In this document: positions 1 through 8,702 of the stretch, one piece after another
How the letters are laid out: every line of letters starts with the position of its first letter
Numbering within the stretch: the first letter of the stretch is position 1
The notes under the pieces: model-generated
The model's input: the letters and a program-made list of their open reading frames with translations, nothing else
Told to the model about the DNA's origin: nothing
Databases searched by the model: none
Origin: Streptomyces hydrogenans
Lineage (GTDB): Bacteria > Actinomycetota > Actinomycetes > Streptomycetales > Streptomycetaceae
Assembly: GCF_014656075.1 (NCBI RefSeq)
Contig: NZ_BNBS01000042.1
Coordinates: 1-64,000 of the forward strand
Reading direction: 5' to 3'
DNA: 64,000 nucleotides
Position numbers and translations under genes: made by a program

Positions 1-1566
1 CAGCTCGGCGCGGGGCCGGCCGGCGACGGCGGTGCGGTACGGGAGCGGGGCGCGGCCGGCGGCGAGGGTGCGGGCGGTGTCGGCGAGCGGCACGGCCGGA
101 TGGTCCGGCAGCCAGTCGGCGAGCCGCGCGGCCGAGGCGCGCAGCGCGTCCGGGGTGGCCGCCGAGACCACCAGCAGGTGCTCGGGGCCGTCGGGCGCGT
201 CCTCGGGGGCGGGACCGGCCGGGGCGGGGGCCTGCTCGACGACGACGTGGGCGTTGGTGCCGCCGATGCCGAAGGAGCTGACGCCGGCCCGGCGCGGGGA
301 CCCGTCCCCGTCCCAGTCGAAGCCGTCGGGCCGCACGCGCAGCGGCGAACCGGCGGTCTCCAGGAGCGGGTTGAGGGACCGGAAGCCGGTCACGGGCGGG
401 ACCTTGCCGTCCCGGACCACCAGCAGGGTCTTGATGAGCGAGACCAGGCCGGAGGCGGCGTCGAGGTGCCCGATGTTCGCCTTCACGGCGCCGACGGCGA
501 TCCGGCCCGGGGCGGCGCCGAGTTCGCGCAGCACCGACGAGGCGGCCGACCACTCGATCGGGTCGCCGACGCGGGTGCCGGTGGCGTGCGCCTCCAGATA
601 GCCGAGGGTGTCGGCGCCGACGCCGGCCGCGGTGAGCGCGGCCCGGATGACGGCCTCCTGGCCGGTGGCCGAAGGCGCCTGGTAACCGGCCTTGGCCCGG
701 CCGTCGTTGTTGACCGCGGAGCCGATGAGCACGCCGTGGGGGGAGCAGCCCGCGTCGACGGCGTCCTCGTGGCGGCGCAGCACGACGGCGGCGACGCCGG
801 ACCCGGCCAGGGTGCCGTCGGCCTCGGCGTCGAAGGGACGGCAGGCGCCGGCGGCGGACAGGATGCCGCCGGGCAGGTGGACGTGGCCGAGCTGCGGGAA
901 GTCGACGGCCGCGGCCACCACCACGGCCTGCTCGCACTCGCCGTTGAGGAGCGCCTGCACCGCCAGGTGGACGGCGACGAGCGAGGAGGAGCAGGCGGTC
1001 AGCACGGTGAGCGCGGGACCGGTCAGGCCGAGCCGGTAGGCGATCCGGGTCGCCATGTAGTCGGGCTCGTTGGCGCGCAGGGCCTCCTCGACGCCAGCCG
1101 CGTCCAGGGTGTGCGAGGTGAGCATGGCCCGGAGGTAGGCGCTGCTGCTCGCGGAGGCGTAGACGCCCGTCACCCGCTCCTCGCGGGTCGGGTCGCAGCC
1201 GGCGTCCTCCAGGGCCCGCCAGGCGGTCTCCAGCATCAGCCGCTGCTGGGGGTCCATCAGCGCGGCCTCGCGCGGGCTGATGCCGAACAGCTCGTGGTCG
1301 AAGCGGTCGGCGTCCGCGAGCAGGCCGCGGACCGGGACGTAGTCGGGGGAGTCCACGACGGCGGGGTTCTCGCCCGCCGCGAGCAGGGCCTCCCGGTCCA
1401 GCCGGGTGGTGAGGACCTCGCCGCGCAGCAGCGCCCGCCACCAGGTGGCGATGTCGGGGGCGCCGGGGAAGCGGCCGGCCATGCCGGTGACGGCGACGTC
1501 GAGCGAGCGGTCGCGGCCCTCGGAGCCGTACGGCTCCTGGTCCTCGGCCGGGTGGGGGGTGGTCAT
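1..1566 (-). CDS. Type I polyketide synthase, N-terminal ketosynthase (partial)
   Basis: The visible 522 codons encode a complete ketosynthase domain and the start of the KS-AT linker; the rest lies beyond base 1. The KS active site is intact: Cys near residue 192 in TACSSS, His near 327 in EAHATGT and His near 367 in KANIGHLDAASG. It should catalyse decarboxylative Claisen condensation, extending the aminoacyl chain delivered by the A-T protein encoded just upstream. The ATG at 1566 overlaps the upstream TGA by 4 nt (ATGA), so the two are translationally coupled. There is only a short N-terminal tail of about 20 residues, with no obvious docking coiled coil. Downstream AT, KR and ACP domains are expected but cannot be seen, so the extender unit and reduction level are unknown. 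Confidence 0.93.
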   Translation of the reverse strand, partial: MTTPHPAEDQEPYGSEGRDRSLDVAVTGMAGRFPGAPDIATWWRALLRGEVLTTRLDREALLAAGENPAVVDSPDYVPVRGLLADADRFDHELFGISPREAALMDPQQRLMLETAWRALEDAGCDPTREERVTGVYASASSSAYLRAMLTSHTLDAAGVEEALRANEPDYMATRIAYRLGLTGPALTVLTACSSSLVAVHLAVQALLNGECEQAVVVAAAVDFPQLGHVHLPGGILSAAGACRPFDAEADGTLAGSGVAAVVLRRHEDAVDAGCSPHGVLIGSAVNNDGRAKAGYQAPSATGQEAVIRAALTAAGVGADTLGYLEAHATGTRVGDPIEWSAASSVLRELGAAPGRIAVGAVKANIGHLDAASGLVSLIKTLLVVRDGKVPPVTGFRSLNPLLETAGSPLRVRPDGFDWDGDGSPRRAGVSSFGIGGTNAHVVVEQAPAPAGPAPEDAPDGPEHLLVVSAATPDALRASAARLADWLPDHPAVPLADTARTLAAGRAPLPYRTAVAGRPRAEL

Positions 1567-3638
1567 CGGGCGCCTCCCTGCACGCGCTGGCGGCGGGCGC
1601 GGCCGGCGCGCTCGCGGCCGGCCCGCTCGGCCCGCAGGTCCGGGCCGGAGCCGGTGGCGGGTCCGGCGGTGGCGCCCGCGCGGATCAGTTCGCTCTGGGC
1701 CCGGACGGTGGAGCCCCGGAAGAGGTCCACCACGGAGAGCCGGACGCCGGTGCGGCTCTCCAGGGCGTCCTGGAGCCGGATGACGAGGAGCGAGTGGCCG
1801 CCGAGGTCGAAGAAGTTGACGTCGGCCGGGACGGTCTCGACGGCCAGCACCTCCGCCCAGGCGTCGGCGACCCGGGCGAGCGTGTCGGCCTCGGACGCGG
1901 GGGCCGGGCCGGCGGCGGACGGGTCCGCCGGGGCGGGCGAGGAGCTCGCGGGCGCCGGGGCGGCGGAGGTGAGCAGGGCGGTGAGGGCGGCGCGGTCGGC
2001 CTTGCCGTTCACCGTGACGGGGAAGGCGTCCATCGCCCGCAGCACGGCGGGGACGGCGGCCTCCGGCAGCGTCGCCGCGAGGCGGGCGCGGAGGGCCGGG
2101 AGGCCGGACGGGTCGTCGGTGACGACGAAGCCGGCGAGCCGGTCGCCGTCCGGGTCCGGCACCACCACGGCCTCGCGGACGCCGGGGCAGCCGCGCAGGG
2201 CGGTCTCGACGGCGCCGAGTTCGACGCGGTGGCCCCGGATCTTCACCTGGTTGTCGCGGCGGCCCAGGAACTCCAGGGTGCCCTCCGCGCTCCAGCGGAC
2301 CAGGTCCCCGGTGCGGTACATCCGCGCGGTGCCGCCCGCGAAGGGGTCCGGCACGAAGACGCGCGCGGTGGCCTCGGGGCGGCCCGCGTAGCCGTGGGCG
2401 ACGCCCGCGCCGCCGATGTGCAGCTCGCCGGTGACGCCCGGCGGGACGAGGCGGCCCGCGGCGTCCAGGACGTAGAGCAGGGCGCCGGGCACCGGGCCGC
2501 CGATGTCCACGGGGCCGCCGGGACGGCAGCGGCGGTAGCTGGCCCAGACGGTGCACTCGGTCGGGCCGTACTCGTTGACGAGGACGGCGGACGGGCCGAG
2601 GACGGCGGTGTGGCGGCGCAGCAGCGCCTCCGGCAGGGTCTCGCCCGCGGTCACGACGGTGGTGAGGGAGGCCAGGCGGGCCGGGCCGGTGCGCTCGGCC
2701 GCGGCGAGCAGCGCGTCGTACAGCGAGGGCACGCACAGCAGGTGGCTGACGGAGTGCCGCTCGACGAGGGCGACGAGCGCCTCCGGGTCGCGGTACGCGT
2801 CGGGGCCCGCGACGACGAGCCGGCCGCCCGCCGTGAGGGTGCCCCACAGGCCGGCCACCGAGGAGTCGAAGGCGAGCGGGGAGAGCAGCAGGAAGACGGG
2901 CTCCCCGGGGTAGACCGCGCGGCGGGCCGCGGTCGAGGCGGCGAGCTGGGCGTGGCCGACGACGACGCCCTTGGGGGCGCCGGTGCTGCCGGAGGTGTAG
3001 ATCAGGTACGCCTCGTCGTCGGCGGACCCGTCGGCCGCGGGCTCGTCGTCCGCGGGGGCGTCCGGGCCGGTGGGCTCGCGCAGGCCGGGGGCGTCGGCGG
3101 CGACGGGGACGGGGACCGGGCGGTCGCCGTGTCGGCCGGTGACGAGGGTGGCGGTGACGCCGGCGTCGGCGAGGAGCGCGGCGATCCGCTCGTCGGGATG
3201 GGAGGGGTCGACGGGGACGTACGCGGCGCCGGCCCGCAGGGCGCCGAGCACGGCGGCCACCATCGCGGTCGACCGGTCGGCGAGCACGCCCACCAGGTCG
3301 CCGGGGTGGTCCCCGGCGGCGGCGAGCCGGGCCGCGATCCGGCCCGCCCACGCCTGGAGGCCGCCCCGGTCCACGGCGTCGTCGCCGCAGACCACGGCGG
3401 GGCGGCCGGGCTCGACGGCGGCGAGGACGGCGACGGTGCGGTGGGCCGGCGGGAGCGGTCCGGTGGGCAGTGCGGCGCCCCGGCCGAGGCCGAGCAGCCG
3501 GTTCCGCTCCCCGGCGTCGAGCGGCGGCTCGCCGGGCGCGGAGGTCGGCGCCCCCGGGCCGGTGCGGCGGGCGGGGCGCTCGGCGTGGGTGCCCCCGTCG
3601 GGGCGCCGGGCCGGGCGGGCGGGGGACGGCGATGACAT
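1563..3638 (-). CDS. Stand-alone NRPS adenylation-thiolation (A-T) protein
   Basis: This 691-aa protein has a low-complexity lead of about 40 residues, then an adenylation domain (about 40-560) and a peptidyl carrier domain. Visible core motifs are YTSGSTGAPKG (about 213-225), NEYGPTE, YRTGDLVRW and VNGKADR with the invariant Lys; the carrier motif DLGGHSLL has its Ser near 616. There is no condensation domain, so it loads an amino acid to start or feed the PKS whose gene it overlaps. A hand alignment of the pocket reads roughly D-S-A-L-V-A-E-V-W-K, which I cannot assign to a substrate. The ATG at 3638 is preceded by GAAGGAG; longer reading frames upstream run through the hydroxylase gene in the wrong frame and are not used. 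Confidence 0.93.
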   Translation of the reverse strand: MSSPSPARPARRPDGGTHAERPARRTGPGAPTSAPGEPPLDAGERNRLLGLGRGAALPTGPLPPAHRTVAVLAAVEPGRPAVVCGDDAVDRGGLQAWAGRIAARLAAAGDHPGDLVGVLADRSTAMVAAVLGALRAGAAYVPVDPSHPDERIAALLADAGVTATLVTGRHGDRPVPVPVAADAPGLREPTGPDAPADDEPAADGSADDEAYLIYTSGSTGAPKGVVVGHAQLAASTAARRAVYPGEPVFLLLSPLAFDSSVAGLWGTLTAGGRLVVAGPDAYRDPEALVALVERHSVSHLLCVPSLYDALLAAAERTGPARLASLTTVVTAGETLPEALLRRHTAVLGPSAVLVNEYGPTECTVWASYRRCRPGGPVDIGGPVPGALLYVLDAAGRLVPPGVTGELHIGGAGVAHGYAGRPEATARVFVPDPFAGGTARMYRTGDLVRWSAEGTLEFLGRRDNQVKIRGHRVELGAVETALRGCPGVREAVVVPDPDGDRLAGFVVTDDPSGLPALRARLAATLPEAAVPAVLRAMDAFPVTVNGKADRAALTALLTSAAPAPASSSPAPADPSAAGPAPASEADTLARVADAWAEVLAVETVPADVNFFDLGGHSLLVIRLQDALESRTGVRLSVVDLFRGSTVRAQSELIRAGATAGPATGSGPDLRAERAGRERAGRARRQRVQGGAR

Positions 3639-3679
3639 CGGTGCTCCTTCGGTGGCGGCGGGGGCGCGCGGGGTGGGGG

Positions 3680-4252
3680 TCAGTCGGCCAGCGTCATCGT
3701 GAGGTGGACGCGGTCGGTGCCGCCGGCGTTGTAGGCGGAGTGGTGCCGGAGGGTGTTGAGGATGTGGATCCGGCCGTCGGTCGGCACGTGGTAGGTGTGG
3801 CCGCTGCGGAAGAGCAGCCGGCTGTCCTCGTTGGTGGTGAGGGCGATGTGCGCGACCCGGGAGTGGTCGGTGTGCATGTGGTAGATCTCGCCCGGGTGGA
3901 GGGTGACGAGGCGCATCCGGCCGGCGCGGAACGGCAGCAGGCGGTGGATCTCCGCGAAGTAGGTGTCCTTGAGCGCCTCGTTGAAGAAGGCGAACTCGCG
4001 CTCCTCGAAGTTCTTCTCGCCGGTGGCCTGGTCGAACTGGCCGTTGCCGGCGTCGCGCCAGACGTCCTCGGCGCCCGCCCGGTGGGTGAGGCCGAGGCGG
4101 CGCAGCTTGTCCTCGGGGCGGCCGGAGGGGGCGTCCGGCACCCGCTCGATGTACTGCTCCCAGGCGCGGACGATCTCGGCGTGGTCGAACTGGACGGACT
4201 CGACGATCTCGACGAGGTCGCGGTCGAGGGTGGTGAGGGTGGGGGTGGCCAT
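3680..4252 (-). CDS. AspH-like Fe(II)/2-oxoglutarate-type hydroxylase
   Basis: This 190-aa protein resembles aspartyl/asparaginyl beta-hydroxylase domain proteins. The double-stranded beta-helix part (about 100-190) holds a candidate iron triad: H-x-D in HMHTDHS plus a distal His in DRVHLTM, whose neighbouring Arg could bind 2-oxoglutarate. It would hydroxylate an amino acid or a carrier-bound aminoacyl group; lying next to the A-T gene, it may make a beta-hydroxy residue. The ATG at 4252 has a GGAG ribosome site about 8 nt upstream. It sits 41 bp upstream of the NRPS gene in the same operon. The family call is moderate because these small hydroxylases diverge strongly, and a non-catalytic cupin is the alternative. 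Confidence 0.7.
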   Translation of the reverse strand: MATPTLTTLDRDLVEIVESVQFDHAEIVRAWEQYIERVPDAPSGRPEDKLRRLGLTHRAGAEDVWRDAGNGQFDQATGEKNFEEREFAFFNEALKDTYFAEIHRLLPFRAGRMRLVTLHPGEIYHMHTDHSRVAHIALTTNEDSRLLFRSGHTYHVPTDGRIHILNTLRHHSAYNAGGTDRVHLTMTLAD

Positions 4253-4288
4253 GGGTGTGCTCCGTAAAGGGTGTCGGGAAAGGGGAGT

Positions 4289-5584
4289 TCAGTGGTCGGA
4301 TGAGGCGGTGGCCGGGGCCGTGGCGACCTCCGGGGCCGGGGCGGCGGTGGTCCGGGAGGCCCGCTCGACGAGCGGGCGGGCGGCGAGGCCGACGGCGAGG
4401 AAGAGCGCGCCGAGCAGCAGCCAGCCGGGGGTGCCGAGACCCAGCGCGAGGACGCCGAGGACGGACGGGGCGAGCGCTTCGGCGAGACCCCCGCCGAGGC
4501 CGAAGACGCCGGAGTACTGGCCCTGCGCGTGGGCCGGGGCGAGGCCGAAGGAGTACTCCATGGCGGCGGCCGCGTGCCACAGCTCGCCGAGCGTGTAGAC
4601 GGCGGTGGCGGCCACCAGGAGGGCGACGGAGGCCCAGGCGGGGACGGTGCCGGCGGCGGCCATCAGGACCAGTCCGGCGGCGATGCCGAGGCCCGCCCAG
4701 CGCATCCGTACGCCAGCGGCCCGGGTGTCGGCGACGTTCCGGCTGACCGCGACCTGGAGGGTGATGACCAGGACGGTGTTGAGGACCAGGACCCCGGAGA
4801 CCATCCAGCGCGGTGCCTGGGTGTGCTCCACGATCCACAGCGGCAGCAGGAACGTCGGCACCGCGAAGTGCAGCGACATCAGGCAGTTGAGCAGGGTGGC
4901 CGCGAGGTAGGGCCGGTCCTTCAGCGCGTCCCAGCGGCCGCTGAGGGGCGGTGCGGGGAGGGGCGCGAGCCGGGGGAGCCGCAGCAGGGCGAGCGCGCCG
5001 CCGGCGAAGGAGAGGGCGCGGCCGGCGACGAGCGCCAGGTAGGCGGGGGCGGTGTCGAGCTGGATGGCGACGCCGGCGGCGAGCGCCCCCAGCGAGATGC
5101 CGAGGTTGGTGCCGGCCCGCAGATAGGCGCGGAAGCCGGCCGGGTCGTCGCCGCCGAAGCCCCGGATGAGGGGGGCCTTGCTGGACTTGTCGGCGGCGAA
5201 GACGACGCCGGTCAGCGTGGAGACGAGGAGGAAGGACCAGAAGGCGTCGACGAGCAGGAAGCAGCCCATGGAGGCGGCGCCCGCGAGCATCACGGCGATC
5301 TGGGTCTCCCGGGCGCCCCACCGGTCGGCGATCCGCCCGCCGTAGATCCCGGCGACGAGCCCGACCATCGCGCCGACGAGCAGGCCGAGGGCCACCTGGT
5401 GCATGGGGAGGTGGACGACCCGGGTGAAGTACAGGGCGCTGGACGACATGAACATGCCGCTGCCGAAGGCGTTCACGAAGCTCGCGGCCGCCAGGGTCCG
5501 CTGGGGGCCCGGCTGCGGGAGGAGCCGGTCGAGCGGGCCCCGTCGTCCGGGCTTCTCCGTCGCCGCGCGCGGCGGCGCGTTCAC
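4289..5584 (-). CDS. MFS transporter, likely product exporter
   Basis: This 431-aa protein has about 12 hydrophobic segments and the MFS cytoplasmic loop GGRIADRWGARE between TM2 and TM3. It most likely exports the cluster product or an intermediate and may give self-resistance. The start is the GTG at 5584, which overlaps the TGA of the double ATP-grasp gene by 4 nt (GTGA), showing tight coupling. A Lys/Gly-rich central loop separates the two six-helix halves. A second, unrelated-looking MFS gene lies at 10,086-11,333, so the cluster has two exporters. Confidence 0.88.
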   Translation of the reverse strand: MNAPPRAATEKPGRRGPLDRLLPQPGPQRTLAAASFVNAFGSGMFMSSSALYFTRVVHLPMHQVALGLLVGAMVGLVAGIYGGRIADRWGARETQIAVMLAGAASMGCFLLVDAFWSFLLVSTLTGVVFAADKSSKAPLIRGFGGDDPAGFRAYLRAGTNLGISLGALAAGVAIQLDTAPAYLALVAGRALSFAGGALALLRLPRLAPLPAPPLSGRWDALKDRPYLAATLLNCLMSLHFAVPTFLLPLWIVEHTQAPRWMVSGVLVLNTVLVITLQVAVSRNVADTRAAGVRMRWAGLGIAAGLVLMAAAGTVPAWASVALLVAATAVYTLGELWHAAAAMEYSFGLAPAHAQGQYSGVFGLGGGLAEALAPSVLGVLALGLGTPGWLLLGALFLAVGLAARPLVERASRTTAAPAPEVATAPATASSDH

Positions 5585-8172
5585 GGCCACAGCGGGTCCG
5601 AGAAGTCGGCGTCGGGCCGCAGGGTCCGCCCCCAGGCGCGCAGTTCGCGTCCGGTGACGTCCACCGGGGCCACCACGAGCCGCTCGTCGAACCAGGCGCG
5701 CACCTCGGCGAGGCGGGTCCGCAGCTCGTCCTCGGTGGCGGCCGAGACGAGGATCTGGCCCATCCGGTGGTTGGTGTTGTCGATGTCCTCCAGGAAGGAG
5801 GCGCCCGCGGGGAACTCGATCCGGGCGAACTCGACGCCCGGCAGGGCCCGCAGCTCGGCGGGGGACGGGCAGGAGAAGTGGATGCCGGCCCGGCCCTTGA
5901 GGTAGCTGGTGCCGACGAGTCCGGGGCGGAGCTCCACGTCGGCGCGCGGGGCGCGGCCGAGGGCGAGCAGCAGCGCCGCCTCGCCCAGGTGGACGCCGAA
6001 CTTCGCCTGCACCTGCTCGTGGACGAGGGCTCCGCCGCGGCGGGCGGCGCACTCGCTGAAGGTGAGGCGGCCGGTCTCCGGGTCGTGGAAGAGCTCCATG
6101 TGGAAGACGCCGTCGCGCAGCCCGAGGGCCTCCAGGCAGCGGCGGACCACCGGTTCGGCGCGCTCGTAGGCGAAGGACTCGTCCTTCGGGTCGAAGTGGC
6201 GCAGCCAGAGCGGTTCGTTGCGGTCGATGGTGGTGAGGCAGGGGTCGCCGTAGCGGCCGACGGCCAGGAAGAGCAGTTCGCCGTCGTGGACGAAGCCGTC
6301 GGCGATCCACTCGTCGCCGCCGACGAACTCCTCCAGGACGAAGGTGCGCTGGGCGGTGTGCTGGGAGCGGAAGCGGCGGCTGAGCGCTTCCAGCTCCTGC
6401 GCCGAGGAGACGACGGAGGTCCGGGCGGTGGCGGCGCCGGCGGCCGGCTTGAGCACCGCCCGGTCGAAGGTCCACGGGACGCCGGAGACGTCGTGGACGT
6501 CCTCGACGACGGTGACCCGGGCGGCGGGGACGCCGGCCGCGGCGACCTTCCGCTTCTGGAGGGACTTGTCGCGGAAGTGGACGGCGGTGGCCGGGTCGAG
6601 GGCCCGGCAGCCGAGGTGGGCGGCGAGGACGCCCGCGGTGACCAGGGCCCACTCGTCGGAGGTGTGCACGGCGTCGAAGCGGTGTTCGCCGAGCCCGGCC
6701 CGGTGGAGGGCGGCGAGCACGGCCTCGGGGCTCTTGTGGTCGTCGACGAGCAGGACCCGGACTCCGTCGGGGACCTCGGCGAGGCCGTGGTCGCGGCCGG
6801 CGGCGCCCCAGACCAGGACGGCGTCGACGCCGTGCCGCAGACAGGCCTGGAGGACGTACTTGTCGGGGCCGAGCAGCAGCACGCTCGCGGGTTCGCGGAC
6901 CCGGTAGACGGCGTCCTTGAGGTCCTGGATCGCGGCCCGGTCGGCGCGGACGGCGTCCATGCCGGGGGCGGTCAGGAAGATCCGCAGCGGGCTGGTGAGC
7001 AGGTCGGCGGTGGGGCGGATGCGCTTGCCGGGGCCGAGCTTGACGCCGACCAGGTGGACGCTGGGCAGGGCGGCGATCCGGTCGACGACGGCGGTGTCGA
7101 CGGACTCGACGACGCCGTCGGCCTCGGTGCGGGTGCTGTGCACGGCGGCGGCGGCCAGCGGGCGGTAGACCCGGCCGGCGTACCGGTCGAGGAACTCCTG
7201 GGGGCGGGCGTAGGCCAGGGCGGTGAGGTCGGCCTGGTTGGCGCCGAGGCACCGGTCGTGGAAGTCCGGGTTCATGTTGCCGTTGAGGCGGGCGCCGATC
7301 TCCACGAGCGCCGGACCCTCGGGGGTCAGGATGACCTCGGCGTGGGCGGGGCCGTGGACGATGCCGAGGGCTTCGAGGACGCGGTCCACGTAGGCGATGA
7401 GGCGGGGGACGGGCTCCGCGTCGGGGTCGAGGAGCACGTCGAGGTCGTAGACGTTGCGCCCGCCGGGCAGGACGGTCTTCTCGTACTCCCACACCCCGCA
7501 CACGTACCGCTCGCCGGCGACGCTGACGGTGTCCACGATGTACTCGGTGCCGTCGAGGAAGGACTGGACGAGCGCCTCGCCGTTGGGACGGTCGAAGATG
7601 TCGGTCGAGCCGAGCACCGCGCGGGCGGCGGCGAGGACCTCGGCGGCGTCGTGGCAGCGGTAGACGTGGTCGGTCGAGGCGGACGAGAGCGGCTTGACGA
7701 CGACGGGGTAACCGCCGTTGCGCTCGGCCCAGTCGGCGAGGGCCTGCGGATCGTCGCTCTTGTACTGCTCGGCGCAGCGCACCCCGGCGCGGCGCAGGGC
7801 CTCGATCATCTCGTACTTGTCGCGGCGGGCCGCCGAGAGGGCGGTGCCGTTCGTGGCCAGCCCGAGCCGCTCGGAGAGTGCGTCGGCGAGCGGGACGCCC
7901 GGCTCCTGTCCGGCCAGGACGGCGACCGGGCCGAGCGCGGCGAGGGCGGCGACGGTCCGTTCGACGGCGGCCGGGTCCTCCGCCGGGCAGCGGTGCGTCT
8001 CGCGGTAGGCGGCGGGGTCCGGCTGGAGCATGCTCGCCATCGGCTCGGCGCTGCTGTGGACGTGGACCACGTCCACGCCGAGGCGGGCGAAGGCCGGCGG
8101 CAGGAAGGTGCCGGAGGAGTACCCGTCGACGATGACGGCGGTCGGACGGGGCGGCGGCGCTGGGAGAGCCAT
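5581..8172 (-). CDS. Tandem double ATP-grasp ligase
   Basis: This 863-aa protein consists of two consecutive carboxylate-amine ligase (ATP-grasp) halves, roughly 1-430 and 430-863. The first half shows ATP-grasp features: AGQEPGVPLAD, a Lys-rich strand YPVVVKPLSSAST, EALVQSFLDGTEYIVD and the Mg-binding end HAEVILTPEGPALVEIGARLNG. The second half has VLKPAAGAATA, VLEEFVGGDEWI and FHMELFHDPETG followed by FSECAARRGG. Such enzymes join an acyl phosphate to an amine, making peptide bonds without a carrier. The first half is clearly paralogous to the product of 11,528-12,853. The ATG at 8172 has a GAGGGAA ribosome site; a longer in-frame opening to 8733 runs through the peptide gene and lacks support. 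It lies 59 bp downstream of the peptide gene. Confidence 0.9.
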   Translation of the reverse strand: MALPAPPPRPTAVIVDGYSSGTFLPPAFARLGVDVVHVHSSAEPMASMLQPDPAAYRETHRCPAEDPAAVERTVAALAALGPVAVLAGQEPGVPLADALSERLGLATNGTALSAARRDKYEMIEALRRAGVRCAEQYKSDDPQALADWAERNGGYPVVVKPLSSASTDHVYRCHDAAEVLAAARAVLGSTDIFDRPNGEALVQSFLDGTEYIVDTVSVAGERYVCGVWEYEKTVLPGGRNVYDLDVLLDPDAEPVPRLIAYVDRVLEALGIVHGPAHAEVILTPEGPALVEIGARLNGNMNPDFHDRCLGANQADLTALAYARPQEFLDRYAGRVYRPLAAAAVHSTRTEADGVVESVDTAVVDRIAALPSVHLVGVKLGPGKRIRPTADLLTSPLRIFLTAPGMDAVRADRAAIQDLKDAVYRVREPASVLLLGPDKYVLQACLRHGVDAVLVWGAAGRDHGLAEVPDGVRVLLVDDHKSPEAVLAALHRAGLGEHRFDAVHTSDEWALVTAGVLAAHLGCRALDPATAVHFRDKSLQKRKVAAAGVPAARVTVVEDVHDVSGVPWTFDRAVLKPAAGAATARTSVVSSAQELEALSRRFRSQHTAQRTFVLEEFVGGDEWIADGFVHDGELLFLAVGRYGDPCLTTIDRNEPLWLRHFDPKDESFAYERAEPVVRRCLEALGLRDGVFHMELFHDPETGRLTFSECAARRGGALVHEQVQAKFGVHLGEAALLLALGRAPRADVELRPGLVGTSYLKGRAGIHFSCPSPAELRALPGVEFARIEFPAGASFLEDIDNTNHRMGQILVSAATEDELRTRLAEVRAWFDERLVVAPVDVTGRELRAWGRTLRPDADFSDPLWP

Positions 8173-8231
8173 CGGTTCCCTCACTCTCTGTGCGGTGCGG
8201 TGTCTACGAGGGGTGCGGGGGCCGGGGGAGG

Positions 8232-8468
8232 TCAGGCCTTCGGGGGCGCCGGCCAGCCGATGTCGTCCTGAGCGGCGCGGGCCGAGGCGAGGACCGGGCC
8301 CGCGGGGGCGGGCGAGGGCCAGCCGATGTCGCCGGCGACGACGGTGCCGGCGGCGGGGGCGGGCCGGCCGGGGTCGTCCTGGTGGCCGGCGGCGACGGCG
8401 AGCAGGGCGATGACGGCGAGGGCGCCGGCCCGGGCACGGAGGCGGGTGGCGCGCAGGATCGAGCGCAT
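8232..8468 (-). CDS. Short secreted peptide with two DIGWP repeats (candidate signal or precursor)
   Basis: This 78-aa open reading frame starts at ATG 8468 behind a strong ribosome site (AAGGGAG, about 7 nt spacing). Residues 1-30 look like a Sec signal: an Arg-rich n-region, the hydrophobic run ALAVIALLAVAAG, and Ala residues at a plausible cleavage site. The remainder carries two similar blocks, GDIGWPSPAPAG (about 46-57) and DDIGWPAPPKA at the very C terminus (68-78). It is first in the minus-strand operon and divergent from the XRE/TPR regulator gene. I infer an exported pro-peptide yielding signalling peptides sensed by that regulator; a ribosomal peptide substrate of the adjacent ATP-grasp ligase is the main alternative. 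No known family was recognised. Confidence 0.75.
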   Translation of the reverse strand: MRSILRATRLRARAGALAVIALLAVAAGHQDDPGRPAPAAGTVVAGDIGWPSPAPAGPVLASARAAQDDIGWPAPPKA

Positions 8469-8560
8469 GGGGTAACTCCCTTGGGAACAGCAGGCCGTGA
8501 GCGGGCCCCGGAAGGGGCACCGCCGGCGGCGGGGCCGGGTCGGCCACCGCGTTGCCGTGG

Positions 8561-8590
8561 AAGCTAGTGCAGCTGCCCGACGCTTGGCAA
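8561..8590 (-). promoter_or_regulatory. Putative promoter of the peptide/ATP-grasp operon
   Basis: Read on the minus strand, TTGCCA (8590-8585) and TAGCTT (8566-8561) are separated by 18 nt and resemble -35 and -10 elements. Transcription would begin near 8554, giving an untranslated leader of about 85 nt before ATG 8468. The -35 element is itself one half-site of the TTGGCAA array, so a protein bound there would compete with or contact RNA polymerase. Confidence 0.5.
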
Positions 8591-8612
8591 GAGGTTGCCA
8601 ATAGATTGGCAA
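8584..8612. promoter_or_regulatory. Operator array: three TTGGCAA heptamers on an 11-bp period
   Basis: TTGGCAA occurs at 8584-8590 and 8606-8612 and its complement TTGCCAA at 8595-8601, so three half-sites start exactly 11 bp apart, on the same face of the helix. The same half-site recurs four times at 11,427-11,464 in front of the other cluster arm. The array lies between the peptide gene and the XRE/TPR regulator gene and is the best candidate binding site of that regulator. The 330-bp stretch 8469-8798 otherwise holds only promoters and leaders; I see no gene in it. Confidence 0.7.
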
Positions 8613-8663
8613 GTCGGCGGGAAGCAGTCGCCCGGAAGGGTCTTCCCTGCCTGTTCAGCATTT

Positions 8664-8702
8664 GGGCAAAGATTTGCCCGGACACCGTGCGCGGGCTACC
8701 CT
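8664..8702 (+). promoter_or_regulatory. Palindrome and putative promoter of the XRE/TPR regulator gene
   Basis: GGGCAAA and TTTGCCC (8664-8670 and 8673-8679) form a perfect inverted repeat around GA, related to but different from the TTGGCAA half-site. TTTGCC (8673-8678) and TACCCT (8697-8702), 18 nt apart, could serve as -35 and -10 for the rightward regulator gene, giving a leader of about 90 nt. The overlap of palindrome and -35 suggests autoregulation. Confidence 0.4.

Noticed and set aside
100..2391. Plus-strand reading frames opposite the PKS and NRPS genes
   Set aside because: The opposite strand encodes clear KS, A and T domains; the plus frames have no domains and poor codon bias.
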